NCBI GenBank assembly: GCA_036500965.1
Contig: DASYBC010000036.1
Location: forward strand, 61,098 to 125,097
Origin: AP-15 sp036500965
Lineage (GTDB): Bacteria > Pseudomonadota > Alphaproteobacteria > ATCC43930 > CGMCC-115725
Length of the DNA stretch: 64,000 nucleotides
Direction of reading: 5' to 3'
Shown here: positions 27,801 through 33,572 of the stretch, in pieces
Numbering within the stretch: the first letter of the stretch is position 1
Layout of the letters: every line of letters begins with the position of its first letter
Notes under the pieces: generated by a model
Databases searched by the model: none
What the model saw: only the letters and a program-made list of their open reading frames with translations
What the model was told of the DNA's origin: nothing
Made by a program: the position numbers and the translations under genes

Positions 27801-28002
27801 GGCTGCCGTCGCGACCCTCGCGCAACGCCTGCCACAGGGCCGATGGCGAGATGCCGTCCGCCGGATAGCGGCAGCCGATGCCGATCACCGCGATCGGTGC
27901 CGAGGCCGCCCGCTCGAGCTCGGCGATGCGCGAGCGCTGAGCCTGCAAGGCGATCACCGCCTGCTGCAGCGGGGTCAGCTCGGTTGTCGTTGCGTCGGGC
28001 AT
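18799..28002 (-). CDS. Hybrid PKS-NRPS: KS-(AT absent)-DH-cMT-KR-ACP-Cy-A(Cys)-PCP-TE
   Basis: A 3067-residue terminal synthase. KS (about 40-460) has DTACSSS, EAHGTGT and NIGHTEA. About 110 residues then join KS to DH with no AT, keeping only linker remnants (RARLPWWVAVADP, IVAFQRERCW). DH has DEHRVGGSAIMP (about 617), cMT VGAGTGGATG (about 1067), KR GARGGVG (about 1390) with NHAFAS where Tyr is expected, and ACP GLDSLLAVEI (about 1670). A heterocyclisation domain follows: FPLTDMQQAYW (about 1735), FDLIALDAAS with DxxxxD (about 1860) and TPQVLIDHQ. The adenylation domain (YTSGSTGEPKG about 2327; FDLSVYDIFG; GATEAAIW) gives the pocket code DLYNLSLI, which is cysteine. PCP (LGATSLTLV about 2729) and thioesterase (GHSFGG about 2857; PGDHLSML about 3027) end the protein. 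The expected output is a polyketide-linked thiazoline released by the TE. Confidence 0.96.
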   Translation of the reverse strand: MPDATTTELTPLQQAVIALQAQRSRIAELERAASAPIAVIGIGCRYPADGISPSALWQALREGRDGSREVPPDRWDIDAVYDPVPGQPGKMYVRNGCFIGEVDRFEPLFFRISPREAIGIDPQHRLLLEVAWEALEDAAIAAPSLVGSDTGVFIGISTNDYSALLSRTAHGCVGNAVAGPGNAASVAAGRLSYTFGFHGPCVAIDTACSSSLVATHLAVQALRNKECSLAIVAGVNLMLSPEITINFCQGRMLAPDGHCKTFDEAADGYVRGEGCGALVLKRLAEAEADSDRILAVLRGSAINQDGRSAGLTAPNGLAQEAVIKKALANAGMRPDDIDYIEAHGTGTSLGDPIEMHALKAVFAGRSRPLHVGTVKTNIGHTEAASGVAGLIKAVLMLQHQALPPSLHFRRLNPHIDAAGIDFRVPTELVATSIGAIGVSSFGVSGTNAHIVLGAPPAPPVTAAPPSERPLLLISARTREALIELIGRYREFLATTSESFADVCHTAAIGRARLPWWVAVADPAELATAEPANTPPPLLPTTSGRKVALPIVAFQRERCWIDVPIDGFPQPPIAGFSKAAPDNGQHPLLGRKLPLPLSAETRWEAAVARRHPALAFLDEHRVGGSAIMPAAGFVEMALSARPGAALAGLAITRPLPLSEAGERRVQTIVAEDGGVSIVSYRADAGDPRAPITHASGRIVPRGSAGEAPPDRSGTALDAALLYQAMARRGVNHGPKFRLLDEITRGDGWASATLRGDDDEARFAIHPARLDAAFQLVGATLPEGNDEMLLPAAIDRVSLYHPPAANARVHASAARGPSGVVADIVVSDAAGVAVEIAGLQFRPTASAGTGSGFYRLEWRDAKLLDGLPPPAFLPDPEEVAAVLADAGDALAERHGIAAYARTAPILEAAATGYVVHALESLGLQFRPGGEFTFGAIAESLGVDERHHRLLRRLFSMLEEDGVLAGRGRRWRVVEKPPQTSPAAMIEALVKNAPDMTGEIAVLRRCGEALAEVLTGQVGALGLLFPAEGSGAGAFYETSPYARTVNSLLQAAAGRLAAALPRGRVLRVLEVGAGTGGATGAMLAALPRACRHYVFSDISQGFLTSAAAKFAGEEIETRLLDLERPSGEQGFAAGSFDIVLAANVLHATQDLAQSLAHIRDLLAPGGVLLLVESTERRRWVDIVFGLTDGWWRFTDTERRPDHPLLGAQQWRELLGECGFAVAAETQGEVIVARRAGAAPQTDEAWHVVSDARLPDLSAAGLRTASPAEAGNWVAVVPPTAPDEEAQVELLVQLTEIARAALAVLRPPRLVFVAEAGLGHAGIAGFVRTLAIEKPMLRPRLLIAPPSDAALIDELAAGEDAAEIGWGEADRRQQRVLVAADPAAGSRDLAGAWLITGARGGVGQAIAAWLADNGASEIVLLSREMPTAPVGIAVPVRAYAGDVADAALIARLLDAHSINGVVHAAGVLAVAPIEEQTAETIRAVAHAKIGGGLALDQATRNRPVRHFVLFASVAGVLGSARQVNHAFASSFLDGLAAQRQAEGLPALSLDWGVWSGIGSAAALGFDARADQLGLGSLTAEAGVRLFGRSLGATEPQLVVLPSVDWARFTANFEQGVPALFAALIGPGQAAAESATVAASGPAETIPDRTAALTRIVRQCLGLSGPIDPDTPLHDLGLDSLLAVEIRNRVERELGLTLSVRELIEGASLRSLAQAQQKPASAEPSARRGIVPDPQNRHLPFPLTDMQQAYWLGRRSDLALGSVGCYLYTEFDTSRVDLARAEAAWNQLVRRHDMLRVVIRPDGTQQILAEVPEYRFEQLDLRGRDAEDELERVRRTLAQRVAEPSSWPLFDIRATLLDDRVRLHIGFDLIALDAASIHALRQEWARLYDDPAATLPPLALSFRDVVVEEVAHRETAAWRRSEQYWKERAPDLPGAPELTVIGDPMRPVNRQFRRRRVVVEPDQAAALRRQAQARGLTLPALLAAAYADILAAWSRTSRFSITVTLFNRGDLHPDIRLVLGDFTSTILLEVDARPGHFAERAAALGHRLAADLEHAEFGGVRALREIARQRSGAAATVPFVFTSTLGFRRAEAADDAAGESGGWDQLGQTVFSVSSTPQVLIDHQISEEDGRLFCNWDAAEGMFPPGMLDHMAAAHQQLLAALAEDAGWMRPVSAALPPLSRAPFVPVVAADEMLHAAFERQARETPRRAALIAPDIELDYETLDAAASELAVQLLSRLGADARDRLVAIGFAKGWRQIVAVLAVLKAGAAYLPIDPSLPAARRHLLIERSGATLLDDEAEVDAALARARIGTMAPSLPPVAEPSRLAYVIYTSGSTGEPKGVMIEHRAALATVGEVNRRWRVGAEDRVLGLSSLSFDLSVYDIFGPLSVGGALVLPPPDAERDPSQWAELLRRQGVTIWNSVPALIAMQAEYGLPVGHRLRLVLLSGDWVPVELVSRLRRQAPEATLVALGGATEAAIWSNAHEIGALDPEWPSIPYGTPLAGHMLHVVNERGEPCPDWVTGEIEISGQGLARGYLNDRAQTAERFPIDPASGARRYRTGDLGRFRRYGTVSAATPTPIEFLGREDLQVKVQGHRIELGEVEAVLSNHPEIAEAVAVAPRTADGQQRTLHAFVVPRGAERQARTAGDISGSLSAYLRERLPAYMVPASIGLIDRVPLSANGKVDRGALAAAIRPAAYSGPASDRLEQEVATAVAEVMQLDRVDAQRSLFELGATSLTLVAMQRLLSDRFGRTVPLQRIFERPTAAGFAAELADSRALTSPLIRFDQRPHLDDRPALVLMPGVLSLPFYLRELAQAVADELAIVSVQLPGMAAGEAPIDTVEAQAEYVVGELHRGGLQPPYLLGGHSFGGLVAIEVARRLREAGDAVALLMLGDTVRTRSDFTEFQTDELAYTAMTRGIYALYGRLTKLPYEALDGLPAPEKFARAARQMQEEGLFGALELPLERMAAVFKANFRAIGGYRPGQIAGDLALIRTAGGFPAELLEYESGESLDDPGLGWSELVAGRLEIRTMPGDHLSMLDPAHLPSMARILIELVRDGLARYRRDATAGGVRR

Positions 28003-28021
28003 GGTCTCTCTGCTGGTGGCC

Positions 28022-29170
28022 TCACGCGACCGCGGCGGCGAGCCGCTCGACGATCGCCGGCAACGGCACCTCGGGCTCGCCCGCCGGGGAGCCGGCGACG
28101 AACTGCAAGGCGCCCCGGCGATAGGACAGGATCAGGATCCCACCGCCCCCGCGGGCCGAGCTCAATACCAGCTCCATGTCCTCTTTCGCGTCAACGCCGT
28201 TGCGCGCGCCGACCGTCGGCGCACCGGTGATCGTCATCGCGGCCGCTTCGCGAGGCGGCATCTTGCCGAGGAGAACCCGCGGCAATTGCAGCAGCGCGTC
28301 GCCGGCGCCGCCCCCGCGGATCGCCTCGAACAGCGCCGCTCGGTTGTCGCGCGCCGCTTCCCAGAATTCGCCGGCGGCGAGCGGTGTGAAAACATGCGCC
28401 ACGGCGAGGCCGGGGCCCGGCTCCGGCGGCGGGCGGATGAAGCGGTGCATGTCGACCGAGTGGGCAACCGAAGCGAGCGGCGCCATCGCGTCGCGCAAAG
28501 CGATCGCCAGCGCGTTGTTCAGCGACACGCCCTCGGCCTCGCAGCGCGCCGTCAGCCGCGCGGTCGCTTCGGCGGTCAGGCATTGCGCTGCGAAATGGGT
28601 GGGCGCCGGCGGCGGAAAGGCGGCGGCCAGCTGTGTGAGGCCGAGCGCCTCCCAGCGTGCGCCGGCGCGGCTCGTCCACCAGCCATCGAGCAGCGTTGCG
28701 GCCGCCCGATCGGAGAACGAGCTCGGCGGCAACAGCTCCTCGCAGGCCGGGGCGAGTTCGCCCGGTTCGACACCGGCGAGAAAGCATCGCGCGACATGGA
28801 CGCAGGTTCGCCAGTCGGTCAGCGCGTGGTTGACCGCGAAAATCAGCGTCGCGCCGTCCGGATGGTCCTGGATCACGGCATGCCAAGGCGGATGCCCCTC
28901 GGTGCCGATCCGTATGTTTTGCAGCCGCTCGGCCGCGGCGAGCCAGTCGCGCCCCGATGCCACGCTTTCGCGCTCGACCACGCCCGGCATCGCCGTTTCG
29001 CCCCAGCGCGGGCGCGATTGCCGGCCGACGCGCACGACCGGCAGCGTGAAACGGTCGGAAGACACCGGGGACGCGCCGCCAGCGCGCTCGATCACGCCGA
29101 TGCTGTTCATCGGCGCCGTCCAGTCGAGCAGCCAGAACTTGGTTTCGTTGGGGCTGAGCAGCCGGTTCAC
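28022..29170 (-). CDS. Condensation-domain-like (PapA/AAT-type) acyltransferase
   Basis: A 382-residue stand-alone protein with one HxxxD motif, in FAVNHALTDWRT (about residues 112-123), the catalytic signature of the CoA-dependent/condensation acyltransferase superfamily. The rest is divergent and includes a DxxxN-type stretch NGVDAKEDMEL in the C-terminal half. It lacks adenylation or carrier domains, so it is not an NRPS module. It is encoded between a discrete ACP and the PKS-NRPS with gaps of 18 and 19 nt. It could transfer an ACP-bound acyl group, for example a glyceryl unit made by the FkbH-like enzyme, to a hydroxyl or amine acceptor (inference). A PapA-like release or esterification enzyme is the main alternative. 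Confidence 0.7.
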   Translation of the reverse strand: MNRLLSPNETKFWLLDWTAPMNSIGVIERAGGASPVSSDRFTLPVVRVGRQSRPRWGETAMPGVVERESVASGRDWLAAAERLQNIRIGTEGHPPWHAVIQDHPDGATLIFAVNHALTDWRTCVHVARCFLAGVEPGELAPACEELLPPSSFSDRAAATLLDGWWTSRAGARWEALGLTQLAAAFPPPAPTHFAAQCLTAEATARLTARCEAEGVSLNNALAIALRDAMAPLASVAHSVDMHRFIRPPPEPGPGLAVAHVFTPLAAGEFWEAARDNRAALFEAIRGGGAGDALLQLPRVLLGKMPPREAAAMTITGAPTVGARNGVDAKEDMELVLSSARGGGGILILSYRRGALQFVAGSPAGEPEVPLPAIVERLAAAVA

Positions 29171-29188
29171 GCGCGAGCCGCCCGATGC

Positions 29189-29443
29189 TCAGCCGCGCGG
29201 TGCGGCCTTGGCGAGCAAGAGATCGATCATCTTGCCGACATTCTCCAGCTTGCCGACTTCGGCCGGGTTCAGCTTGACCCCGAATTCCCGCTCGACCGCG
29301 AGCACCAGCACGATGTGCTGCAGCGAATCCCAATCGTCGATATCGGCGGCGGTCATCGAGTCGCGGATTTGGATCGATGGGTCGTCAAAGGTGTCCTGAA
29401 ACACGGCGTTCAGCCGCTTGGCAATAGCCGGCCGCTCAGCCAT
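29189..29443 (-). CDS. Discrete acyl carrier protein
   Basis: An 84-residue acidic helical protein with the phosphopantetheine site DDWDSLQHI (Ser near residue 40). Size and sequence fit the stand-alone ACPs that accompany FkbH-like proteins in glyceryl-, tetronate- or methoxymalonyl-forming clusters. The ATG at 29443 is chosen because it overlaps the fkbH-like stop by 8 nt and gives the usual ACP length; a longer open frame upstream is Arg-rich and not ACP-like. It probably receives a glyceryl group from the FkbH-like enzyme after priming by the phosphopantetheinyl transferase at 35095-35835. Confidence 0.88.
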   Translation of the reverse strand: MAERPAIAKRLNAVFQDTFDDPSIQIRDSMTAADIDDWDSLQHIVLVLAVEREFGVKLNPAEVGKLENVGKMIDLLLAKAAPRG

Positions 29444-31325
29444 CAAGCCTCTCCTCGCCCGCCGGGCTGCGCACCCAGCTCCGCCACGGCGCCGCGCCCG
29501 GGCCGATCTCGAAGGTCCAGCGCGTCTCGCCAGGGCTTTCGGTTTCGAGGGCGAAGCCGAGGCGGTCGTAAAGGCCGGCGACCATCCCGTTGCGTGGCGA
29601 GCGGAGATAGCGGCCGACGATCCGTTCGCAGCCATTCGCCAATGCGATCGCGCGGACCTCGTTGACGATGAACTCTTCGACCGAGCGGCCGAGCACGCGG
29701 CAGCTCATAACCCAGGTGTCGATATGCAGCGCGTCGTCCTGCCGGCGCAATACCAGGCAAGCGATCAGGCCATTGTCGCCAAAGCGGTCGCGCAGGCGGA
29801 AATGCCGGACGAACCAATCCGGCCGCCCGGCGATGGCGGCGATTTCCGGTTCCGAATAGCGCGTGCCGGTCAGGTGGAACTGATTGCTCTTGTTGATCAG
29901 CTGGGCAATCCGCGGCAGGTACAGCGGATCGGCGCTGCCGACGCGCGCGGTCATCTCCAGGCTCTGGAGATAGCTGTCCATATCGACGAATTCGTTGCGG
30001 GCGGCGTCGCGCCGGGCGTTCTCGGCGTAATAGCGGCCGCGCTCGCGGTCCTCGGCGGAAAACGCGACCGTCTCAAACCAGCCCGAGCCGGCCAGCGTCC
30101 CGGTGAAGAACGCCGGGTCTTCGGGCATCTCGACCACCTCGACCTGCGGCAGATGCCGGCGCACGATGTCGCGCTCGACCGGGTTATCGTCGGCGAACAC
30201 AATCGCGTCGAGCCCGATATTGAGCCGCTCGGCGATGTCGCGCAGATGGTCCGCCTTGTTGCCCCAATGGGCGCTGAACACCGCGAAGTCGTCGAGCCGC
30301 AAGACGCTGTCCGGATGGTCGCGGAACACCGCCTCGGCGACCTCGGGGTCGTTCTTGCTGCACGCGGCGAGGATCACGCCGCGCTCCTTCAGCGCTTTGA
30401 CAAAATGCTGAAAGGCGACGAACGCCTCACCCTCGGCGCCGCCGCCGAGCGCGATCCCGTCGAGCCCGTCATCGCCGACCACACCACCCCACAGGGTGTT
30501 GTCGAGATCGAGGACCAGGCATTTCTTGCCGAGGCCGCGCGCCCCGGCGATCAGCCGCGACGCCGCATGGGCGACCAGCCCCGACGCGTCGAGAGCAAAG
30601 GCGTGGCGCGAATGAAACCAGTAGCGCGGGTCGCTCCACCGGCGCTTTCCATGAAGGCTGGCGATATGGTCGAGATCGAAAATGACCGTGCCCGAACTGG
30701 CCGCCGCGGCGAGCTCGGCATTGTACCGGCGCAGCAAGGTGCGGCGCCCCCAGGGCGCGGCGCCGGCGAGGTTGCCGAACGCGTCCTCCGCCGGGATATC
30801 CGCATTGTTGTCGATGACCAGCGCCGGCAGTCTCTGGTGCAGGGTCGCCCACAGCGCGCGACGCGCCGCCACCGCCCGCTCGACCGCCGCATCGGCCGCG
30901 GCAATATCGGCATTGGGCGCGACGGCGACATCGACATCGCGGAACGTGCCGAACAGCCAGACGACATCGGGCGCAGACCGGTAAAGCGCGCTGTCGCGGT
31001 CGAGCACCGACTGCACCGCGGTGTCGAACGGGGTGATCGTCAGCTCCGTCGCGAAGCCGGCGCGGGCGAGCCAAAAGCGCAGCACCCCCGCAAAGTGATC
31101 GACCGTGCTGCCGGCCACCAGCGCCAGGCGCAGCGGGCGCAGGCCAGCTGCCGCCAGATCGATCGCCGACAGGCAGCGGGCGACGCGCGATTGGTCGATG
31201 AAGCTGTCCTCGGGCGCGATCAGGTCGCGCAACAGCGCAAATGCCGCCTGATGATTGCCGGCGCAGACTTCGGCTTTGGCGCGGGACACGCCATCCCTGG
31301 ACCACGCCCCTTTCGTGGCGGACAC
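29436..31325 (-). CDS. FkbH-like HAD-family glyceryl transferase
   Basis: About 629 residues. The middle holds the HAD IIIC signature LVLDLDNTLWGGVVGDDG (near residue 270) and the conserved ACSKNDPEVA and FADDNPVERD blocks of FkbH proteins. The C-terminal ~140 residues look GNAT-like. FkbH enzymes dephosphorylate 1,3-bisphosphoglycerate and load the glyceryl group onto an ACP, giving a starter, an extender precursor or a tetronate C3 unit. The next gene is a discrete ACP, the usual partner. No 3-hydroxyacyl-ACP or acyl-ACP dehydrogenase pair is visible, so methoxymalonyl-ACP formation is not supported within the window. The start is uncertain: GTG 31325 (GGGGGG 6 nt upstream) and GTG 31289 are both plausible, and the frame is open to 31442. 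It is the first gene of the - strand operon. Confidence 0.88.
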   Translation of the reverse strand: MSATKGAWSRDGVSRAKAEVCAGNHQAAFALLRDLIAPEDSFIDQSRVARCLSAIDLAAAGLRPLRLALVAGSTVDHFAGVLRFWLARAGFATELTITPFDTAVQSVLDRDSALYRSAPDVVWLFGTFRDVDVAVAPNADIAAADAAVERAVAARRALWATLHQRLPALVIDNNADIPAEDAFGNLAGAAPWGRRTLLRRYNAELAAAASSGTVIFDLDHIASLHGKRRWSDPRYWFHSRHAFALDASGLVAHAASRLIAGARGLGKKCLVLDLDNTLWGGVVGDDGLDGIALGGGAEGEAFVAFQHFVKALKERGVILAACSKNDPEVAEAVFRDHPDSVLRLDDFAVFSAHWGNKADHLRDIAERLNIGLDAIVFADDNPVERDIVRRHLPQVEVVEMPEDPAFFTGTLAGSGWFETVAFSAEDRERGRYYAENARRDAARNEFVDMDSYLQSLEMTARVGSADPLYLPRIAQLINKSNQFHLTGTRYSEPEIAAIAGRPDWFVRHFRLRDRFGDNGLIACLVLRRQDDALHIDTWVMSCRVLGRSVEEFIVNEVRAIALANGCERIVGRYLRSPRNGMVAGLYDRLGFALETESPGETRWTFEIGPGAAPWRSWVRSPAGEERLDG

Positions 31326-31464
31326 TCGGAACCCCCCGGTGGCGATGCCGGGCCAAGATACTGGGTCGCCCGATGCCGCGCCAGTCACAATGTATATCGG
31401 CGTTGCGCTTGATCGCCCGGGGTCGCTATGGCAGCGTGGCACACCAGCCGGGGTGATCGCCTTT

Positions 31465-31911
31465 ATGGATTCTGACGCCGCAGCGCTCGCGCTCGAAGAT
31501 TTGGCGATTGGCCAGCGCTACGAATTCGAAACGGCGGTTGCCGATCGGGACATCGATCGCTTCGCGGCGCTGAGCGGCGATGTGAGCCCATTGCACATTG
31601 ATGCCGATTTCGCACGGCGGCGCGGTTTTGACGACCGGCTGGTGCACGGCGCCCATCTCGTGGCGCTCGCCTCGCGGCTCGTCGGCATGAGCCTGCCCGG
31701 TCGCAACGCATTGCTGCTCAAGCTCGAAATGTCGTTCGCGGCACCGGTCGCGCCGGGAACCCGGGTTCGCGTGACCGGCACCGTCGAGCAACTTTCGGAG
31801 GCGGTGCGCTCGGCGGTTGTCGGGATCCGCATTACCGACGCGGGGACCCTCGCGCCGCTCGCGCGCGGTAAGGCGACGGTCGGTTTTACCGAGGAACGGC
31901 GCGATGCATGA
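31465..31911 (+). CDS. MaoC-like (R)-specific enoyl hydratase/dehydratase
   Basis: 148 residues, the size of a single hot-dog MaoC domain. The hydratase-2 signature is clear: FAALSGDVSPLHIDADFA followed by LVHGAHLVALASRLV (about residues 33-70), containing the catalytic Asp/His pair. Enzymes of this family hydrate enoyl-CoA or enoyl-ACP or dehydrate the 3-hydroxyacyl form. It opens a + strand operon divergent from fkbH and ends in an 8-nt overlap with the radical SAM gene. It may supply a dehydration missing from the assembly line, or process a starter acyl-ACP (inference). The ATG at 31465 is used; an in-frame GTG lies 12 nt upstream. Confidence 0.88.
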   Translation: MDSDAAALALEDLAIGQRYEFETAVADRDIDRFAALSGDVSPLHIDADFARRRGFDDRLVHGAHLVALASRLVGMSLPGRNALLLKLEMSFAAPVAPGTRVRVTGTVEQLSEAVRSAVVGIRITDAGTLAPLARGKATVGFTEERRDA

Positions 31912-33532
31912 TCTCGACCTGATCCTCGTCACCCAGTCGAACGTGGTCGACTACGACACTTTCGGCAAGCTGCCGCTCGACCGGCTCGAGCTCTACAAGC
32001 CGATGGTCTATCCGCGGATGGTGCATTACCAGGGCCGGTTCCGCTCGCATCTCGATTATTTGAACCACCGCAAGTTCGGCAAGTTCTTCGACGAGGCGTC
32101 GTATCCCGAGCGGCGCCGTATGCTGAACATCTGGAACCTGCCGTCGATGTCCGGCGTGCATCTGGTCAATTATCTGGCGCAGTTCGGCTTTCGCGTCCGG
32201 GTGATCAACAATCTCGACGCCGAGTGGGACTGGTTTTGCGAGGCCTACAACGCCTGCCGCACGCCGCCATTGGTCGGCATCTCCTCGACTTTTTATTTGT
32301 CGTGGAAGGAAATCGGCAATATCGCGCGGCGCCTGCGCGGCTTCGACCAGGAGATGGACATCGTGCTCGGCGGCGCATTCGCCAACGCCGAAACCATCAA
32401 CGGCGACCCGGAGGCGTTTGCACAGCGCATGCGCCGGCTCGGCATCCGCTACGTTCTCCACGCCTTCAACTCCGAGCCGGATTTGCGCGATCTGCTGGCG
32501 GCGCGACGGGGCGGCGGTGATTGCGCCGGCGTCAGCAACCTCGCCCATATCGAGGGCGCGCTGAAGACCGGCGGTTTCGCCTCCGGCGACAAGCGCTGGC
32601 ACGAGCCGTTATTGTCGCTCGACGACTGCCCGCCGACCTGGCATCGGCACAATCTGCCGTTCCTCAACCGCACGATCCAGCTGCGCACCGCCTCCGGCTG
32701 CCCGTTCGCCTGCGCCTTCTGCTCGTACCCAACGACCGCCGGCCCGTGGAAAACCGTTCAGGCGGAGCACGTCCGGGCGCATCTCGATTCGGTCATGCAG
32801 ATCCCCGGCATCGACCGCGTCGTCTTTATCGACGACACCTTCAACGTGCCGCCGCACCGCTTCCGCGAGCTGATCAAGATTTTCGCGGAGTACCCCTTTG
32901 AATGGTTTTCGTTCCTGCGCGTGCAGTATGTCGATGACGAGATCGTCCGGATGATGAAGGAGTCGGGCTGCCGCGGGGTTTACCTCGGCATCGAATCGGC
33001 CAGCGACACGGTATTGAAAAACATGAACAAGCGGGCCACCGCCAGCCAGTTCGCCCGCGGCGTCAACCTGTTGAACAAATACGACATCCCGTATCTGGCC
33101 GCGTTCGTGCTCGGCTTTCCTGGGGAGACCGCGGCGACGATCCAGGAAAACCTGGACTTTATCCGCAACAACGGGGTGCGTTTCTATTCGCTGAAGGAAT
33201 TCTTTTACATGCCGCACACCTCGGTGCACGAGCGGCGCGAGGAATACGGCCTTTCCGGCAACGGCGGCAAGTGGTCGCACGCGACGATGACCCACGAGGA
33301 AGCGGCCGAGATCAAGCTCGACATCTTCCGCTCGGTCGCCGGCAGCACCCATATCGATCCCGACACCAGCCTCTGGTATATGGTTTATCTGTATGATCAG
33401 GGCTACGATTTTGCCGATATCGAGCGGCTTCAGGGCGAGATCAACGACCTGACCAAACGGCAGTTGGCCGCGGCCAGCCGGGGAGCGTCATCGGCCGTGT
33501 CCGCGTCGATGGAGCGCCCTGCGGCGGAGTGA
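31904..33532 (+). CDS. Cobalamin-binding-type radical SAM enzyme
   Basis: A 542-residue protein. The radical SAM cluster motif is SGCPFACAFCSYP (CxxxCxxC, about residues 263-275), followed by the usual FIDDTFNV and GIESASDTVLKNMNK segments. The ~200-residue N-terminal part has a Rossmann-like stretch (GISSTFYLSWKEIGNIA; IVLGGAFANAE) typical of the B12-binding domain of class B radical SAM methylases. General appearance recalls the PhpK-like branch, but that assignment is only an impression. Such enzymes methylate unactivated carbon (or phosphinate phosphorus), so C-methylation of the polyketide is the best guess. It overlaps the MaoC gene by 8 nt (start ATG 31904) and is followed after 40 nt by an MBOAT gene. 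Confidence 0.88.
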   Translation: MHDLDLILVTQSNVVDYDTFGKLPLDRLELYKPMVYPRMVHYQGRFRSHLDYLNHRKFGKFFDEASYPERRRMLNIWNLPSMSGVHLVNYLAQFGFRVRVINNLDAEWDWFCEAYNACRTPPLVGISSTFYLSWKEIGNIARRLRGFDQEMDIVLGGAFANAETINGDPEAFAQRMRRLGIRYVLHAFNSEPDLRDLLAARRGGGDCAGVSNLAHIEGALKTGGFASGDKRWHEPLLSLDDCPPTWHRHNLPFLNRTIQLRTASGCPFACAFCSYPTTAGPWKTVQAEHVRAHLDSVMQIPGIDRVVFIDDTFNVPPHRFRELIKIFAEYPFEWFSFLRVQYVDDEIVRMMKESGCRGVYLGIESASDTVLKNMNKRATASQFARGVNLLNKYDIPYLAAFVLGFPGETAATIQENLDFIRNNGVRFYSLKEFFYMPHTSVHERREEYGLSGNGGKWSHATMTHEEAAEIKLDIFRSVAGSTHIDPDTSLWYMVYLYDQGYDFADIERLQGEINDLTKRQLAAASRGASSAVSASMERPAAE

Positions 33533-33572
33533 TCCACGCGTCGCTCGCCGGCCAACGGTTGGCGGAGCAGCG

